Source of the DNA: Opisthorchis felineus
Lineage: Eukaryota; Platyhelminthes; Trematoda; Opisthorchiida; Opisthorchiidae
Reading direction: 5' to 3'
Length of the DNA stretch: 64,000 nucleotides
NCBI GenBank assembly: GCA_004794785.1
Contig: SJOL01008473.1
Location: forward strand, 23,034-87,033
In this document: in pieces, positions 23,477 through 34,755 of the stretch
Position numbering within the stretch: position 1 is the stretch's first letter
Layout: each line of letters starts with the position of its first letter
The notes under the pieces: generated by a model
The model's input: the letters and a program-made list of their open reading frames with translations, nothing else
Database searches by the model: none
Told to the model about the DNA's origin: nothing
Translations under genes and position numbers: made by a program

Positions 23477-23789
23477 GTGGATGGAATGTGCTCCGTACGC
23501 TCCCACAGCACCTTTCGACCACAATAAATAAGCAAAGGTTCCCAGTCGATGTCATATTCGCAATCAGACGCGTGGATGCTACGGTCGCCATTAATAATCC
23601 ATCGTCACCAACGTCCACATATCAAACAACGGTGGTTCTAATCCTACCCCTTGCCTTGTCTTTGGAAAACTTAGCTTTGCATCAATTGGTGAGAGAAGCG
23701 GAACAACTCAAACAGACATTGGCAGATCTATCAGAAATTCCCGACAACTCTGAATCCACACGACCAAATCTGGAGTGCGCCCCTATGAG
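23477..23789 (+). CDS. Possible exon of an unrecognised gene
   Basis: Bounded by a strong acceptor (CTCTTTCCTTTCAG) and a donor (GTATGT at 23790), open throughout. The C-terminal part, HQLVREAEQLKQTLADLSEI, looks helical. No family was recognised. A second acceptor-like AG within the segment (just before the LHQLV part) would give a shorter exon. Confidence 0.33.
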
Positions 23790-24447
23790 GTATGTCTGGA
23801 ATGCCGCTCCTGCATCTTTAGTTTCAACCCCCCCCCCACCTGTCGTTTATGCCGCTTGTCGTAAACACCCACGCGGTTAGGCGGCACATTTGACATCAGT
23901 GCCCGAGACCTCTTGTTTGTGGAAATTCACTACCCAACTGCCAACAATATTGGAGAAAATTGAGTTCAGTTGACTCGTTGTTGGTTATTAGGTGGTCGTC
24001 GATCCGTTCGCCGAGCTTGGTTCGTTATTAGATGTACACCTTCCATCTCATGGGCTACAGTTCAGTGACCACCCCCTGATAAAATGGTACCTGTATTGGT
24101 TAATCAGTGCACTGACGTTCCTCGCGGAAGAGCCACGCGTTAGTTGAGGACCTATTCTATCCGCTTTAACCAATTTTGTCATACAAACGGCTACAAAGTT
24201 ATTGATAGTGTTAGAATTAGACAACACCTACTCCGTGTATCGCTGTATACAGTTGAGTTATCTATTAGCATAAACAACTGAGTTACAATAATCTTCTCTA
24301 TGAGGGACCATCGCAAGGAAAGGTATTTTAATTCGAGTGTTGGGGAGCCCCTCTTCAGAACGCCTCCCATCAACGCACACCAGGTGGTGAAAATTACAAA
24401 AATGGTAGCCGAAGTTCTCACAAATGATTTGAATTAGAAAAAACCCG

Positions 24448-24626
24448 TTCAGCTGTAGAACCCTTTCGGCGCCAAACTGACATGCCACCTGAAGAAAGCA
24501 CGAGGGCTGGGATACTGCCAGGTTGCCCAAGCCTAGACAGGCGAAGTCGAGAGGCAGAGGTCGGGTTCGAACCACGGACCTTCCGGTCACTAAGTTCGCG
24601 CTCTAACTACAGCCATCTTGCCCCAT
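24448..24626 (-). mobile_element. tRNA-derived SINE
   Basis: Minus-strand copy with the B box GGTTCGAACCC and the end CTACAGCTGAACGGG. The A-box region is slightly altered (GATGGCTGTAGTTAGAGCG). No clear target duplication was seen. Confidence 0.88.
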
Positions 24627-25452
24627 TCGCGACCCCGGTCAAGATTAATTCAAATTAACCTTGACTGGGGTTGCGAGGTTTCCTGATATCTTGGGTGCAA
24701 ATTGTTCGCCAGAAGTTCCAAACCGCCTAAACCCTCTACGTAAGAAGCCTCCATCTTTGAAACAGCTCTACTCCAGTCCTAAGTACCCAAACTACTGCTG
24801 GTGGATGGGAGTTGTCTTTGTCACCTTGCGCTTGTTCCGCCCGTCTGATGATGCGAAATGGACCGAAGGCTACTCAGACGATACAAACCAAGGTACAGCG
24901 ATCAGTATGTGATCGAAAGCACCTCACATCATTTTTTTTACTCGGTGAGAGGTTGGCCGCCTTCAAGGTAGTGTTTGTCCCGGATCAAACTGATCATGAT
25001 GGTGCACTTTGGCAAATCAGGACAGAACGGTCGAGGAATTACGTGCGCAAATACATTTTAAGCTACGATCAGTAAGGGCACGCGAGCAGGCACTTGGTAA
25101 TGGATCTAAATCACTTAGATGAGAAAAAACATGCCCAAACGGCGCACTGCCTTATACTCCGAACTGTTGTTGTTGCCGACAGATGAGTACCCGCCATCAA
25201 GCCGAGGTTCTTCTTGTTGGGTCCGAGTACAGGCTGGAAACTCTACAGAGCACGGGATGTGACCGGCCCAAGTAACAACCTCGTTGTGCCGGGCTGTCAA
25301 TCCCACACTGATGGAGTCTGTTGCAGTAGGATGCGTGTATCGTACTGCTGTTCCAAGGTATAGGTACCTTGTAGAAACTTTTAAAGTTAAAACACAGCAT
25401 AGTGGAATAAGATGTTATAATCCGACGTTTTGAATGCCGTGGGTAACCTTTT

Positions 25453-26268
25453 TCAGGGATTTCCACAATCAATTGAATACGAGTCAAGTGCAGCGTCATT
25501 CGGGTCCGCTATCATGTCTTCTGATTGGTGTGTTCCTGAGATCAGTTGGCTGTCAGATGCGACCAACATGTGTGGGTGTGTGTCGGCTCTGTGTGCGTGT
25601 ACGCGTGATTTTGTGTGTACTTTGATTAGGACGTGCCTCCGTCTGTTGTCGTGTTGACTGTGATGCGCCACTGTTGAGATCCCGGCTGGACATCTGCTTA
25701 CTATGCCTACTATTAGCCAGGTAGACGGAATGTTGGTGCCATCGCTACGTTTGATGCAGTTCGGTTGCGTGTTGATCTCCAGGGCTTCAGCGCACGCCCG
25801 TTCCGTGTGTGTGACTTGGATCCTGAATGAAGTTCTTTTGATGGCTTGACTTAATTGCGTGAAGTGCAACGACTGAGTCACCGTCAGGTTTTTCGAAGTC
25901 GATTGAGTTTCGTCGGGGAAAACGTGTATTTCGTTTGTGCTCCGCGTTTCGCACATGGAGTCTAACCTATGTATTTGGTCGGACATTCTGCACAGGGGAT
26001 TTGGTGGACGCAACTTGTTTGATTGTTTCTCTAGAGACATGGGCCTGCCTGTACTTTCTCTCCACTCTTCGTTAGGACATTCTGCATTCATGATTGTATA
26101 AAAACGCGAGCACCAGTATTTACCGCTGGTATGTTTCTTTCGATGGCCACAATAGTCTGGAGCACCTTCTTGTCTTTGCGTCCACAGATAGTTTACCGGG
26201 GACTGGTTACTACTCTGTGTGTCCAGTGACACAATTTTGTCGTCGGAATTTGCTATTCTGTTGCTCAT
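25453..26268 (-). pseudogene. Possible Penelope-like element remnant (271-codon frame)
   Basis: The longest unexplained open frame in this part. Its segment THTERACAEALEINTQPNCI followed by IPSTWL resembles the end of GIY-YIG endonuclease regions of Penelope-like elements (R-x-x-x-E-x-LE-I ... N-x-I-x-R). No reverse transcriptase was found upstream. The N-terminal 100 residues and the His/Arg-rich C-terminus are not recognisable, so the call is tentative; it could also be a host exon. Confidence 0.35.
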
Positions 26269-26547
26269 CTCTTACCCTTTATTCTACTTTATTCTAGTGT
26301 TCAGTTGGCCTTCTTGGACTCTGACGGACGGGTGCTTCTCATGTCTGCTTCGTGTGATTTGACGCCTGTTGACGAAAAACAGTGTATACGAACCAGCGCA
26401 CTTATCTGAGCAACCAGTCTGTCCTCCTTTGTACACATTATTTGCGAAATACAAGCCAAATTCAAGCATATTCCGGCTGTTTGAGCGAGCGATTCCCCTC
26501 CAAACATACTTAAAGGGTTTATTTACCCAAGGTCTCCCTTCGGTATC

Positions 26548-26732
26548 GTTCGTTCAGCTGTAACACCCTTTTGGTGCCTAGCTGTCATGCCACCCGAAGG
26601 AAGCACGAGGGCTGGGATACTGCCAGGTTGCCCAAGCCTAGACAGGCGAAGTCGAGAGGCAGAGGTCGGGTTCGAACCACGGACCTTCTGGTCAGTAGAT
26701 TCGCGCTCTAACCACTGAGCCATCTCGCCCCT
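26548..26732 (-). mobile_element. tRNA-derived SINE with target site duplication
   Basis: Full-length minus-strand copy. The A box is in GATGGCTCAGTGGTTAGAGC and the B box is GGTTCGAACCC. Flanked by the 9-bp direct repeat TTCGGTATC at 26539-26547 and 26733-26741, which fixes both ends. One of the best-preserved copies. Confidence 0.93.
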
Positions 26733-27415
26733 TTCGGTATCATGGGACGTGCATTACTAGAACACTTAGAAGAGGACACAATTGACTAATAATAGATGAA
26801 ATCGAGCCACAACTGTCGTATCTGAGTACTATTTTAAACTATAGTTGGAAGCGTGACTGAAGCAGATCAGAATGAAATGTTGGAAGAATTGAAAAACGTC
26901 ATAAACGAGAGATTCCGTTGAGTCTCTCGTGAAAACCGAATCGGTATGTAAATGAGTGTATTTCGGTGAGAATTGATAAAATTCACGTACAAGACGTGGC
27001 TGGCCGTTCGGGTTGGGGTTCAAAATTGAGACGAGCTGTTGTAATACATCTGTTTTGCGGTTTGTTGCACAGACTGAGAGCTGACTTATTGAGGTGCTTC
27101 GAATACCAACCTACGACGTTTTCGTCCGGCTATGTATTGGATGGAAGCGAGCAAAAGGAGAGAAGGCAGGGGGTCGGCAATGGAAGCCAGTACAAGCGAC
27201 TACAGTCGCGTTGATAGCTATCCTGAGACGGGGCAAATCAACAATCAGAAACACTGATAGGTATGGTCTAGTCACGCATCCAAAAACGTTCATGCGTCTG
27301 AGCTACCTTCAATCCCTTGATAACCCCGATTCCATAGCCCACAGCAAAGCATACATGTAACTACTGTGTGATCCGCAACTGACTCGTGCACCCAATATAT
27401 GATGTATGATAAACT
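26733..27415. other. Mostly unrecognised; one repeat fragment
   Basis: 26880-26972 (CATAAACGAGAGATTCCG... AAATGAGTGTATTTCGG) belongs to the repeat family at 9.3-9.7 kb. The rest shows nothing recognisable. Confidence 0.45.
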
Positions 27416-27592
27416 TTCAGCTGTAACACCCTTTCGGTGCCTAGCTGCCATGTCACTCGAAAGAAGCACGAGAGCTGAGATACTACCAGGCATCCCAAGC
27501 CCAGACGAGCAGTGGAGATGCCGCTGTTGGGTTCGAACTACGGGCCTTCCGTTCATCAAGTTCGCGCCTTAACCACTGAGCTATTTCGTGCC
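27416..27592 (-). mobile_element. tRNA-derived SINE
   Basis: Minus-strand copy, complete but diverged (GAAATAGCTCAGTGGTTAAG head, GTTCGAACCC B box, GGTGTTACAGCTGAAAG end). Confidence 0.87.
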
Positions 27593-29159
27593 CCCAAGGA
27601 TACCACCTAACGCCCTCCATGGCTCTTCTAAATTTTCAGTCATTAGTAAACTAAACAAACAGCTATAATCAGTGTACAACCAATAAGCATGGTTTGGGGC
27701 TGACCAAAACGTTGGCCTAGGAGGCGCACACACCTTTCGTGACGACACATCACGTTTGCAGTAGGATTTTGATGGTCATGAATCTGGAACGCCTAATGGA
27801 CCTGGGCACGATAACCTTGCACTTGAGGAGCACCTCATAATCAACACGGTTTCTGCATTAACAACTCGGGGACTGCGTTTACCTGATGAGTCAGAAGAAG
27901 GGTGGCACTAGTCATGGGCTGTGGAAGAGTTTTCAACAACCTTATCCGTTTCGTAGGGAGTGAAACGTGTGGCCCACATTCAGCCGGGTCTCGTTAAAGC
28001 CAAATTAGTTAGCTTGTCTTACTCAGATCCACTACATTGTGGGTCTTTGTCTCCGTCACAGGCATGCTACAGCATTATCTGGAGAATTCCGCCAGATGAA
28101 GTGGAACAGCCCATCGTGCGCCCACGAAAATTTCGGATACAATCAAAATGGCCTAACCCCGGTGCATCGGATGTGCGACAGGGTTTTCATCAGATACCCC
28201 TCTCACGATGAAACAACCTCGTTGAGGAGACGGCTCGTCATCTATTGAGTGTAGTTCTTCGCGTTATAAAAAAATAGGAAAGAGAATTAGCTTAGTTCCA
28301 ACTTGTCAAAAACATTTCGAGGTGTTTACGTTTCCAAACAATGAGTGGCGTATCTAACAGAGGTAGATATGTGGACCTCGTCCTGGAAGGTGACCACCGA
28401 TGGAGGACCAGATTATCCGATCTTCACCCGAGTCTAGTTATTTGTGTCCCTCCAAACATGGTTCATAAAACAGCGAGTTATGATAGTTCGACGTATCGCG
28501 AATGTCTAAGACACCACATTTTGTGTCTGGATACTGTCCTCAATGGAGGCCATTAGCATGCAACGGGAAACCCCTCTGCCGATTCCTGTTGACCAACCGT
28601 TTTTAACATACCGGTTGTCAGATAAGAGTTGAGAATTCGAGTTTTGGGCGCCTGCTTTAACGGTCACACTACCAACTAAACTGAGAGTATTTAAAATAGG
28701 TCAACACCTTCCATGCTATCCATGAGTTGCAAGAGGGGTACACCCAGGAGGTGCATATCACTGAGCGTACTCTGTTGACGCAAAGTAACGAATATTTAAT
28801 CGGGCCCCGGGAGAACTTAGGTTTCTTTCTTCCCAATCCTAGCAACGACTGAGTATTAGGGTCCTGGTGAGCTCCTCTTCTCTGCCTCTGTGGTGTCAGT
28901 GGCGAAGTAAGACTAGAATTGAGTGAGGGCACATCGGATCCTTAGCACACGAGATCCTTGCAACCCTATAATACGACCCGCGCTGCTACCTGGTATACAG
29001 AGGCACTGTAACTCAGTTTTTGAACCTATAAGAGGTGCGAACAGCTAGTTCAACCAGTGGGAATACGTAAAATGTTCCACCAATATCTGAGTCTCTCCCC
29101 GTATCTTGAGAAGACGCGCGAGGCTTAAGGGTGGAGCAACGGTGGACAGTTCGTGGATG
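27593..29159. other. No recognised gene
   Basis: A CACTA-like repeat block (about 27860-27945, CCTGATGAGTCAGAAGAAGG ... GAGTTTTCAACAACCTTAT) is present. Several 70-85 codon frames on the plus strand have no recognisable domain. Confidence 0.4.
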
Positions 29160-29330
29160 GAAACAATCTAGTCTGTCGACGAGATCCCTACCAACAACGA
29201 TTACAACCTTGGGATTTTGGAGATCGTCCGGCATTCAACCGATGATAAAGCTGTGCAGGATTGTAGAGGGGAAAATATCGGAAACTTAGATTTCCGAGGG
29301 AGCTTTTGGGAAGTTCCGCCTACTAGATGA
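29160..29330 (-). mobile_element. Short RTE reverse transcriptase fragment
   Basis: The minus strand encodes LQNPKVVIVVGRDLVDRL, aligning with LQNPNVQIVAGEKLVDLG just before the YVDD box of the RTE at 15.7-16.3 kb. Upstream sequence also matches weakly. The catalytic box itself is lost. Confidence 0.6.
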
Positions 29331-30070
29331 CGCACAGGGTCAAATACTTCCCTGGAGTTTGGGCAGCTTGTGTATAATGCACTGTTCCAGCACCTAACAG
29401 TTGAAAAATGAAGTCGATGCTTCCTTTATCCGGTTGTATTGTTAAGAAACACACCTATCGCGCCGTGGAAATAACTTCCCTATGACATGGATTTTGATGT
29501 ACTTTTTGAGCAATCAGGGTGGGATACTTCCCATCAGCAGGCTGTTAGCCATCAACCAGCATCTTAACTTAACCGAGGACATCCAAATCGAAGCTTTTTC
29601 TGACCCAGCAAGCCCCAACTCCCAAGAAGGAACACCCACTCATTATGTGATATTGGTTCTCAACCCCTTACAACAATCACACGGGTAAAATTCAGACAGA
29701 CCACATGTTTAGTACTCCGTCGTGCTTTTCACGAGGTGTAAGGTGTTTACGCACTGGAAGGTCACCACGTTTGAGACTTCCCATCTTCCACTGAAGAATA
29801 CTAAAGTAACAGTTCTCCAAAAGTTTTCGACGAAAAACAAGTCGGTCGTCTTGAGCTAATTAGTATATTACAAGGAGCTGCGCTGACCGCTCCCCTTAAA
29901 CAACCAAGCTCTGGCCAAAGTGAGCGGAAAAAAACAGATGTTTAGAGGCTCATCCTACTGGAAAGGATAAATAATTGCCGACTTAAGAGTGAAAGCCAAA
30001 ACATCCTTGAGCCATGGGAGAAAACGCGACTTCGAAAGGGATATGCTGAGAATGTGGACTCGCATTCAAG
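29331..30070. other. Downstream of the SRF-like gene, nothing recognised
   Basis: One plus-strand frame (29482-29688) has an acceptor-like border but no recognisable domain. I saw no obvious polyadenylation signal for the minus-strand gene. Confidence 0.4.
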
Positions 30071-31330
30071 TCATCGTTTTGGGGGGAGGAAAAGGGTTGA
30101 CGCACGTTTTCTGGTTCTGATTTTTACGCGGTCCTTTTGCTGGGAATTCAGGGACGGTTGGTCAGTCAATTGCGAACCCAACTCGCCATTCAAAGTGGGT
30201 CGGGAGTTTGCAATTACGACCGGGAATGAAGGTGTAGGCAACATTAGACTAAGTCCACCGATATTGGTATGGAGGGGGACCGAGAGGGGAGCACAGATTA
30301 TGGAATTCAAGTTCTGCACGGCGATTAAGGAGTTTGAAAGAGTCTGTGGAAGAAGAACAAGCTGACTGAGTCCAGCATTGGCTGAGTTGAGCACGGAACT
30401 GAGAAAATTTATCTGAGGTTGACACTGTAAAGCGTTTGAAAAATTTTGGTTGCAATTACTGGAACAGTTCATAGAAGATTCCTCAGCGGGAGTTGCGACT
30501 GAGACAGAAGTATCCGAGGTGGGAGTTTGAGGGACGGGTAGGATGTTGTTCGAACCTACTCCTGAACCTGTCTCCAGTACTTCGATTGAGTTTCCTCCTG
30601 ACTGTTCAATACACGGACTGACGGCATCCGTAGATGCAGGAATAGGGGTTGAAATATGGGGTATGTCTTCTTGAGTGGCGGACAAGTCCTGCTGCATATT
30701 CTCCCCGACACTGCCTTCATACGGGCCAACTTCTGTGCCGGTAGTCACGTTTACCATCTCAGGGGCCATGTGTTCCGTAGGATCTACACCCACTGGACTA
30801 AGTTCTGATTCCTTAGCACCGGAATCCGAGCTAAGGCATGCTTTGATTAGTTCCTTTCCACAATCAAGATCGATGATACCGCGCAGCCGTTTCGTCGCGT
30901 AAGCGTAGACATGATTGGTTTCGGACGCAATCAGGAGAAGTACCTCTGCACCAGTGAGTTCTGCCAGTTCTACTGCCTTCTTCATCATTCCAGTCTTGCG
31001 TTTTGAAAAAGTGGAATGGCGCCTAGCTCTTTCCCGAATAAACTTAATTGGGATTTTCTGCTTGCCCTTCGTCAATTTCTCGTGATGTACGGCACCATTC
31101 GGTATCCGGACATTGTTGGAATCACTATACTCTTCGAAGACGGCGGGTTCGATTCTTCTTGTGGGTGTAGAATTATTAAACCCGGAAGGGAATACCGTGG
31201 ATACCTCGTCTTCTATGTAGTCATCGATTTGGTCATCGCTTTCCAACCTGATGCCCAAGGACTTTCTGACAAACTGGAAGTCCCGACGCGGAGCCAAACA
31301 AGGTCTCAAGACTGGATACGATCGCTTCAT
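30071..31330 (-). CDS. SRF-like MADS-box transcription factor
   Basis: A nuclear DNA-binding protein of the SRF (type I MADS) family, which binds CArG-box promoters as a dimer. The 419-residue frame is uninterrupted. Residues 88-148 form the MADS box (IKFIRERARRHSTFSKRK, TGMMKKAVELAELTGAEV, LLLIASETNHVYAYAT) and the SAM-type extension runs to about 170. The remainder is Ser/Thr/Asn/Gln rich, as expected of an activation region. The start at 31330 was chosen because a strong acceptor (TTTACTTTTTCTTCAG, ending at 31341 on the minus strand) lies 10 bases upstream and because upstream sequence in the same frame contains a tRNA-like SINE remnant. Coding could also begin in an upstream exon. The MADS box is much more diverged from human or fly SRF (about 55% identity by eye) than usual for animals. 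MEF2 is excluded by the FSKRKTG and ASET motifs. Confidence 0.85.
   Translation of the reverse strand: MKRSYPVLRPCLAPRRDFQFVRKSLGIRLESDDQIDDYIEDEVSTVFPSGFNNSTPTRRIEPAVFEEYSDSNNVRIPNGAVHHEKLTKGKQKIPIKFIRERARRHSTFSKRKTGMMKKAVELAELTGAEVLLLIASETNHVYAYATKRLRGIIDLDCGKELIKACLSSDSGAKESELSPVGVDPTEHMAPEMVNVTTGTEVGPYEGSVGENMQQDLSATQEDIPHISTPIPASTDAVSPCIEQSGGNSIEVLETGSGVGSNNILPVPQTPTSDTSVSVATPAEESSMNCSSNCNQNFSNALQCQPQINFLSSVLNSANAGLSQLVLLPQTLSNSLIAVQNLNSIICAPLSVPLHTNIGGLSLMLPTPSFPVVIANSRPTLNGELGSQLTDQPSLNSQQKDRVKIRTRKRASTLFLPPKR
30821..31069 (-). other. MADS domain plus SAM extension
   Basis: This is the DNA-binding and dimerisation part of the SRF-like protein. Residues diagnostic of the SRF/Mcm1 type are present: RR-x-x-TFSKRK, MKKA, ELx-x-LTG, VLLLIASET and HVY. 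The residues in the helix before TFSKRK (IKFIRERARRH) are closer to the fungal Mcm1 pattern than to the animal consensus, as I remember them. Confidence 0.85.
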
Positions 31331-31503
31331 TTTCAACAGGCTGAAGAAAAAGTAAATAATTTTGTATAAAACATAGCACCAGACAGCGAACCGCGAGATC
31401 AGAATAGCAGTGATAGATTGCAAACACAAAATACGAGTTGTATCAGTAAGTAGTGTCGTTTTACGTCTTTTGTTGATGAAAAATTTGTGAGCAAGACGGA
31501 GGT

Positions 31504-31600
31504 CGCCGGCCAATTTGAAGACAACCATGCTGAGATTCGAACCCCAGTCGGCAAAAGGGAGGTCCGCGATGTTAACCACCGGGTTGCCAGGGCCCAGGAT
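31504..31600 (-). repeat. tRNA-like SINE remnant
   Basis: On the minus strand the segment reads CCGGTGGTTAACATCGCGGA ... GGGGTTCGAATCTC, with A-box- and B-box-like spacing. It is not the same family as the other SINEs here. Its presence upstream of the SRF-like ATG argues that the longer open frame (to 31756) is not coding there. Confidence 0.5.
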
Positions 31601-31751
31601 GCGAATACAGTGATGCTTCCCTGATATTTTCATTGTGAAAGACAACACGCCTCCCAAGAGCGACATTTGATGAAAACAGGTTCCCATCAATTCGTGGTAT
31701 ATTAAACTCCCGGTAAAAAATGACGAGTAGGCGTTACCGGGATATGCATAA

Positions 31752-31997
31752 GGCATCGTAATTCAAAGACAGTTTCAACCGCCCAAATTAGGTCTATCAA
31801 CTCTTGTTCGTCCGGTCATAATCACCGGGCATCTACGATCACTCACTGAACCGCACAATCTACATGAGTCTACAACCCTCAATACTGTCCGTGTTGAGGT
31901 TCCCGATACGGAACTTCGAGTGACGCGTAGGTTCGACAATCCCGAATATCAAAAGGAAGAATTGGGTTCGAAATTCTACGGTACTATTTACACAAGG
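31752..31997 (+). other. Open segment with splice donor, function unknown
   Basis: Open from an in-frame TAA near 31750 to the donor GTAAGC at 31998. It encodes a charged, globular-looking stretch (RRFDNPEYQKEELGSKFYGT). No domain was recognised. It lies head to head with the SRF-like gene and could be a 5' exon of a neighbour or chance. Confidence 0.22.
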
Positions 31998-32377
31998 GTA
32001 AGCAAGTGTGTACCACAAACCTCAATTGTTCACGTTCGTAACGTCAACAAGTGCACAAGTCTGTCACTGACCGGCACAGTGCAGTGTCAACGTCCGCACA
32101 CCAAACGAGCGGAATGATGGCTCTGTAGTGTGGGTTGTGGTCGTCCCTTCCGACGACAGTCTCGTGATTCTCATTGGCTGTGCGATCACACGGAACTCAT
32201 GAGAAAACAAGTCAAGGCAGGCTCAGCAAACGGGACATGAACTCGCATGGGTAAGCAGGTCAGCTGCGCACATTCACACACAGACACGCATGCCAATACA
32301 CAAATGTCGGACGGGACGGCCTCTGCAGCAACTTGAGTGGCGGGTACGGGTAAGCAAAACAACTGGAGATCAAAAGT

Positions 32378-32812
32378 ACATAGGCGGAGTAAGCAAATGA
32401 ATGGGGGAATTATCATAAGGTCGAGTTAGATTCAACACTCCCCACCATAATTCCTCTAAGAATTACTATGCAACAGGGTAAGGGTAAAGGGGAACACTCA
32501 TCATAGTATAGTGAGTACAATGTCTTGAGTAGGTAAATGCGGGAAGGTAGTATGATTACCGTGTGCTGAATGCTGTGTATATACTCACTTGGCAAACACT
32601 AATACGTAAATTGAGAAAACACTGACCGATGATTGTCTGACATGAGTTTATTGTTAAACGTAGGTACACCCACCAGTATAGCTCATTGGGTCGCTGAGGT
32701 GCACAAACCGTCACACCACGGTAAGGTCCAGTCTCTTCGTGACGGAAACCACCGGAGTAAGCAAAGGAATAGGGGAGTTATCATAAGGTTGAGTTAGATT
32801 CAACAGTCAGTG
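32378..32812 (+). repeat. Pair of ~60-bp direct repeats and a repeat-derived spacer
   Basis: 32378-32440 and 32749-32812 share GGAGTAAGCAAA, GGGG(A)A/GTTATCATAAGG and GAGTTAGATTCAACA. Between them is a copy of the CACAAACCGTCACACCACGG block (32700-32745). Confidence 0.65.
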
Positions 32813-32839
32813 TACACCACACTCCGTAAAAGCTATCAT

Positions 32840-32895
32840 CGTCGACAGCATGACATCGGTGTTCAACACCGATGCTTCGCTGCCGTATTGTTAGA
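32840..32895 (-). repeat. RTE 3' terminal stem-loop
   Basis: A hairpin at 32854-32874 (CATCGGTGTT with its complement) flanked by GACAGCATGA and TTCGCTGCCGTA. The same tail occurs at 15555-15600, 34700-34755, 38900-38980, 42772-42835 and 43195-43235. Confidence 0.7.
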
Positions 32896-33245
32896 CGTAG
32901 GTATCATGGTTGTACGTGGGCTGGGATATTGTCAGGGGGTCCACACCTAGACAGGAGGACGATTAGGGTCCTCAACCAAAGCGTTTGGCTCAAAAGCCTA
33001 ATCGCAAGGCAGCGGTGTTTGGCGGGGAATGCAAATGCATTACCATTTCCACGGAACAAGTCGCCACGTGTTCCAACCCCCAACCTGGAGGGCCAGGAGA
33101 CTGTGTTTGTCAGACCTCTGACCATTGACCAACCTGGTATGAGAGACTCTGTGAGTGTCGCGGGGACACCCCCAGTATAGTTCAGTGGGTCGCTGAGGTG
33201 CGCAAACCGTCACACCACTGTAAGGTCCAGTCTCTTCGTGACGGT
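32895..33245 (+). repeat. Dispersed ~330-bp repeat, copy 2
   Basis: Collinear with 18330-18660 with a small insertion (AAGCCTAATCGCAAGG). It directly follows an RTE 3' stem-loop, so both may belong to one composite. Confidence 0.7.
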
Positions 33246-33655
33246 ATCAAGCCAATTGCGTCGTACTGTAGAGGTGGTAATATCATAGATGAATGAATAG
33301 CACATCTGCATAGTCACACGGCTACAGAGGGGTCAACTTCTTACTACAACGCAGAACAAACTTCATCACCTGGCTGTCTCTAGACCTCCCCAACGCATGT
33401 TCCCGACCAGTTATGGTTTCATCAAACTAGCCCCATGGAGACAGGAAGAAAACACCAGTCCATCACAAAAACGAGGAAGTATCGAGGAAAAAAGCGAGAA
33501 GAGACGATTGGTCGCACGTACAAAACGTCCTTTACAGTTAAGACGTAGATGCGCGGCATCGTCAAAAGTGTTGCACAACCATTATCCGCCTTCCAGGAGA
33601 AGATACTCATTTACTTGGAATTTGTTCTTACCCTCATCTTGAAAGCCATACACAC

Positions 33656-33930
33656 CTGGAGATTTCCTAAAATAGTACCTCTTTCCTCGAGGAAATGAAA
33701 AATAATCGGGCCAGCTGCTTTTTTTGCAAACTCATAAAATTCTAAAGGTTTAGCTCTAGGAAATACGAGACCCCCAATTTGGATAAGCCCGTGATGGAGC
33801 AAGCACTGAACTTCGATGTGTAGATCAGTCTGTTTGTACAACTTGATGTATGTTTGACTGAGTAGATGAACTGCTTGCTCTGACGATGACATCAGTTCAC
33901 CTGGGTTCACGATATGAAACAGCGGCGATA
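33656..33930 (-). CDS. Possible exon of an unrecognised gene
   Basis: A 142-codon minus-strand frame (34039-33611). The 3' side ends LGNLQ at a donor (CAG then GTGTGT) and AG acceptors lie near 33905-33955, so the 5' border is uncertain. The sequence is protein-like (GLIQIGGLVFPRAKPLEFYE, then FAKKAAGPIIFHFLEERG), with mixed helix/strand composition and no repeats. I could not assign a family. Confidence 0.38.
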
Positions 33931-34394
33931 AACTTGATGTATGTGGAGACTGCAGGCGGCAGAATAGAGGCATGGGAGAGCAAAAGGCCCTTAAACGGAT
34001 TCGAGCTGCCATCCGACAATCGTGGGAGTCGGGTACCAACGAAGGTTAGCAACTGGTCAAAAGTGGTCTTCCTCAAGGACGATTTCTTTAGAGGGAGACA
34101 ACTGTATATATTCTTTGCGAGTGGTGTAGGAAATCGCTGAAACCCAACTTGTTTGATATTCACGAAGTAAATGCAATCCCTGAGATTCAAACGATCTGCG
34201 ATTCAACCTCTCGCTTGTTATTTTTCCAATCAACGGAGCAGCGCAAAGTCCGCCTCAGGATTCAATTGGGCTATTTCTACCTAAAGTATACGAACGCCGA
34301 CAGGTTTCTATGATAGGAATTTAGACATCCCGTACCACTGCTGCTCGGACTGAGTAGCTCCTTCGGAATGGCGCAAACTGCGAAATGGATATTT

Positions 34395-34755
34395 TATGAC
34401 TTGGCTAAAGGGCGTCAAAGAGACTACGAAGAGTTTGGGTGTTGTTGGTGCTGTACGCCTTCCAGAATGGGGTCCACGTGACCCCACCTGGGCTTGACTA
34501 GAGACATTGCAGGAAATGTCGGCTGACCGATGTCAATGGCGTTCGTGCTGTCAGTTTCTTTCTAGAATGCTTGATTGAGCGCTTGGAGGTGTAGGCACCT
34601 TAGAATGCTTGACATAGGCTAGCACTAGATCCCATCCCTCACCCACTCTTTTTCTCTTTTTTTCACTCTAAGGCTTTAAATATAATTAGATAAACTTTAT
34701 GGTCGTACGGCAGTGAAGCATTAATGCCAACACTGATGTCGCTGTCTCTGATGAT
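34395..34755 (+). mobile_element. RTE 3' end fragment
   Basis: Collinear with 42490-42840 (TTGGGTG-GTTGTTGGTGCTGT, GGAGGTGTAGGCACCT, CACTCTAAGGCTTTAAATAT), ending in the GTACGGCAGTGAAGCATT stem-loop and a (GAT)n-like tail. Strongly 5' truncated. Confidence 0.8.

Noticed and set aside
25557..25625. Cys/Val-rich peptides from a TGTGTGTG-rich stretch
   Set aside because: Low-complexity DNA translated; not a gene.
31331..31756. N-terminal extension of the SRF-like frame to an ATG at 31756
   Set aside because: The extension crosses a strong splice acceptor and a tRNA-like SINE remnant, and its composition is not protein-like.
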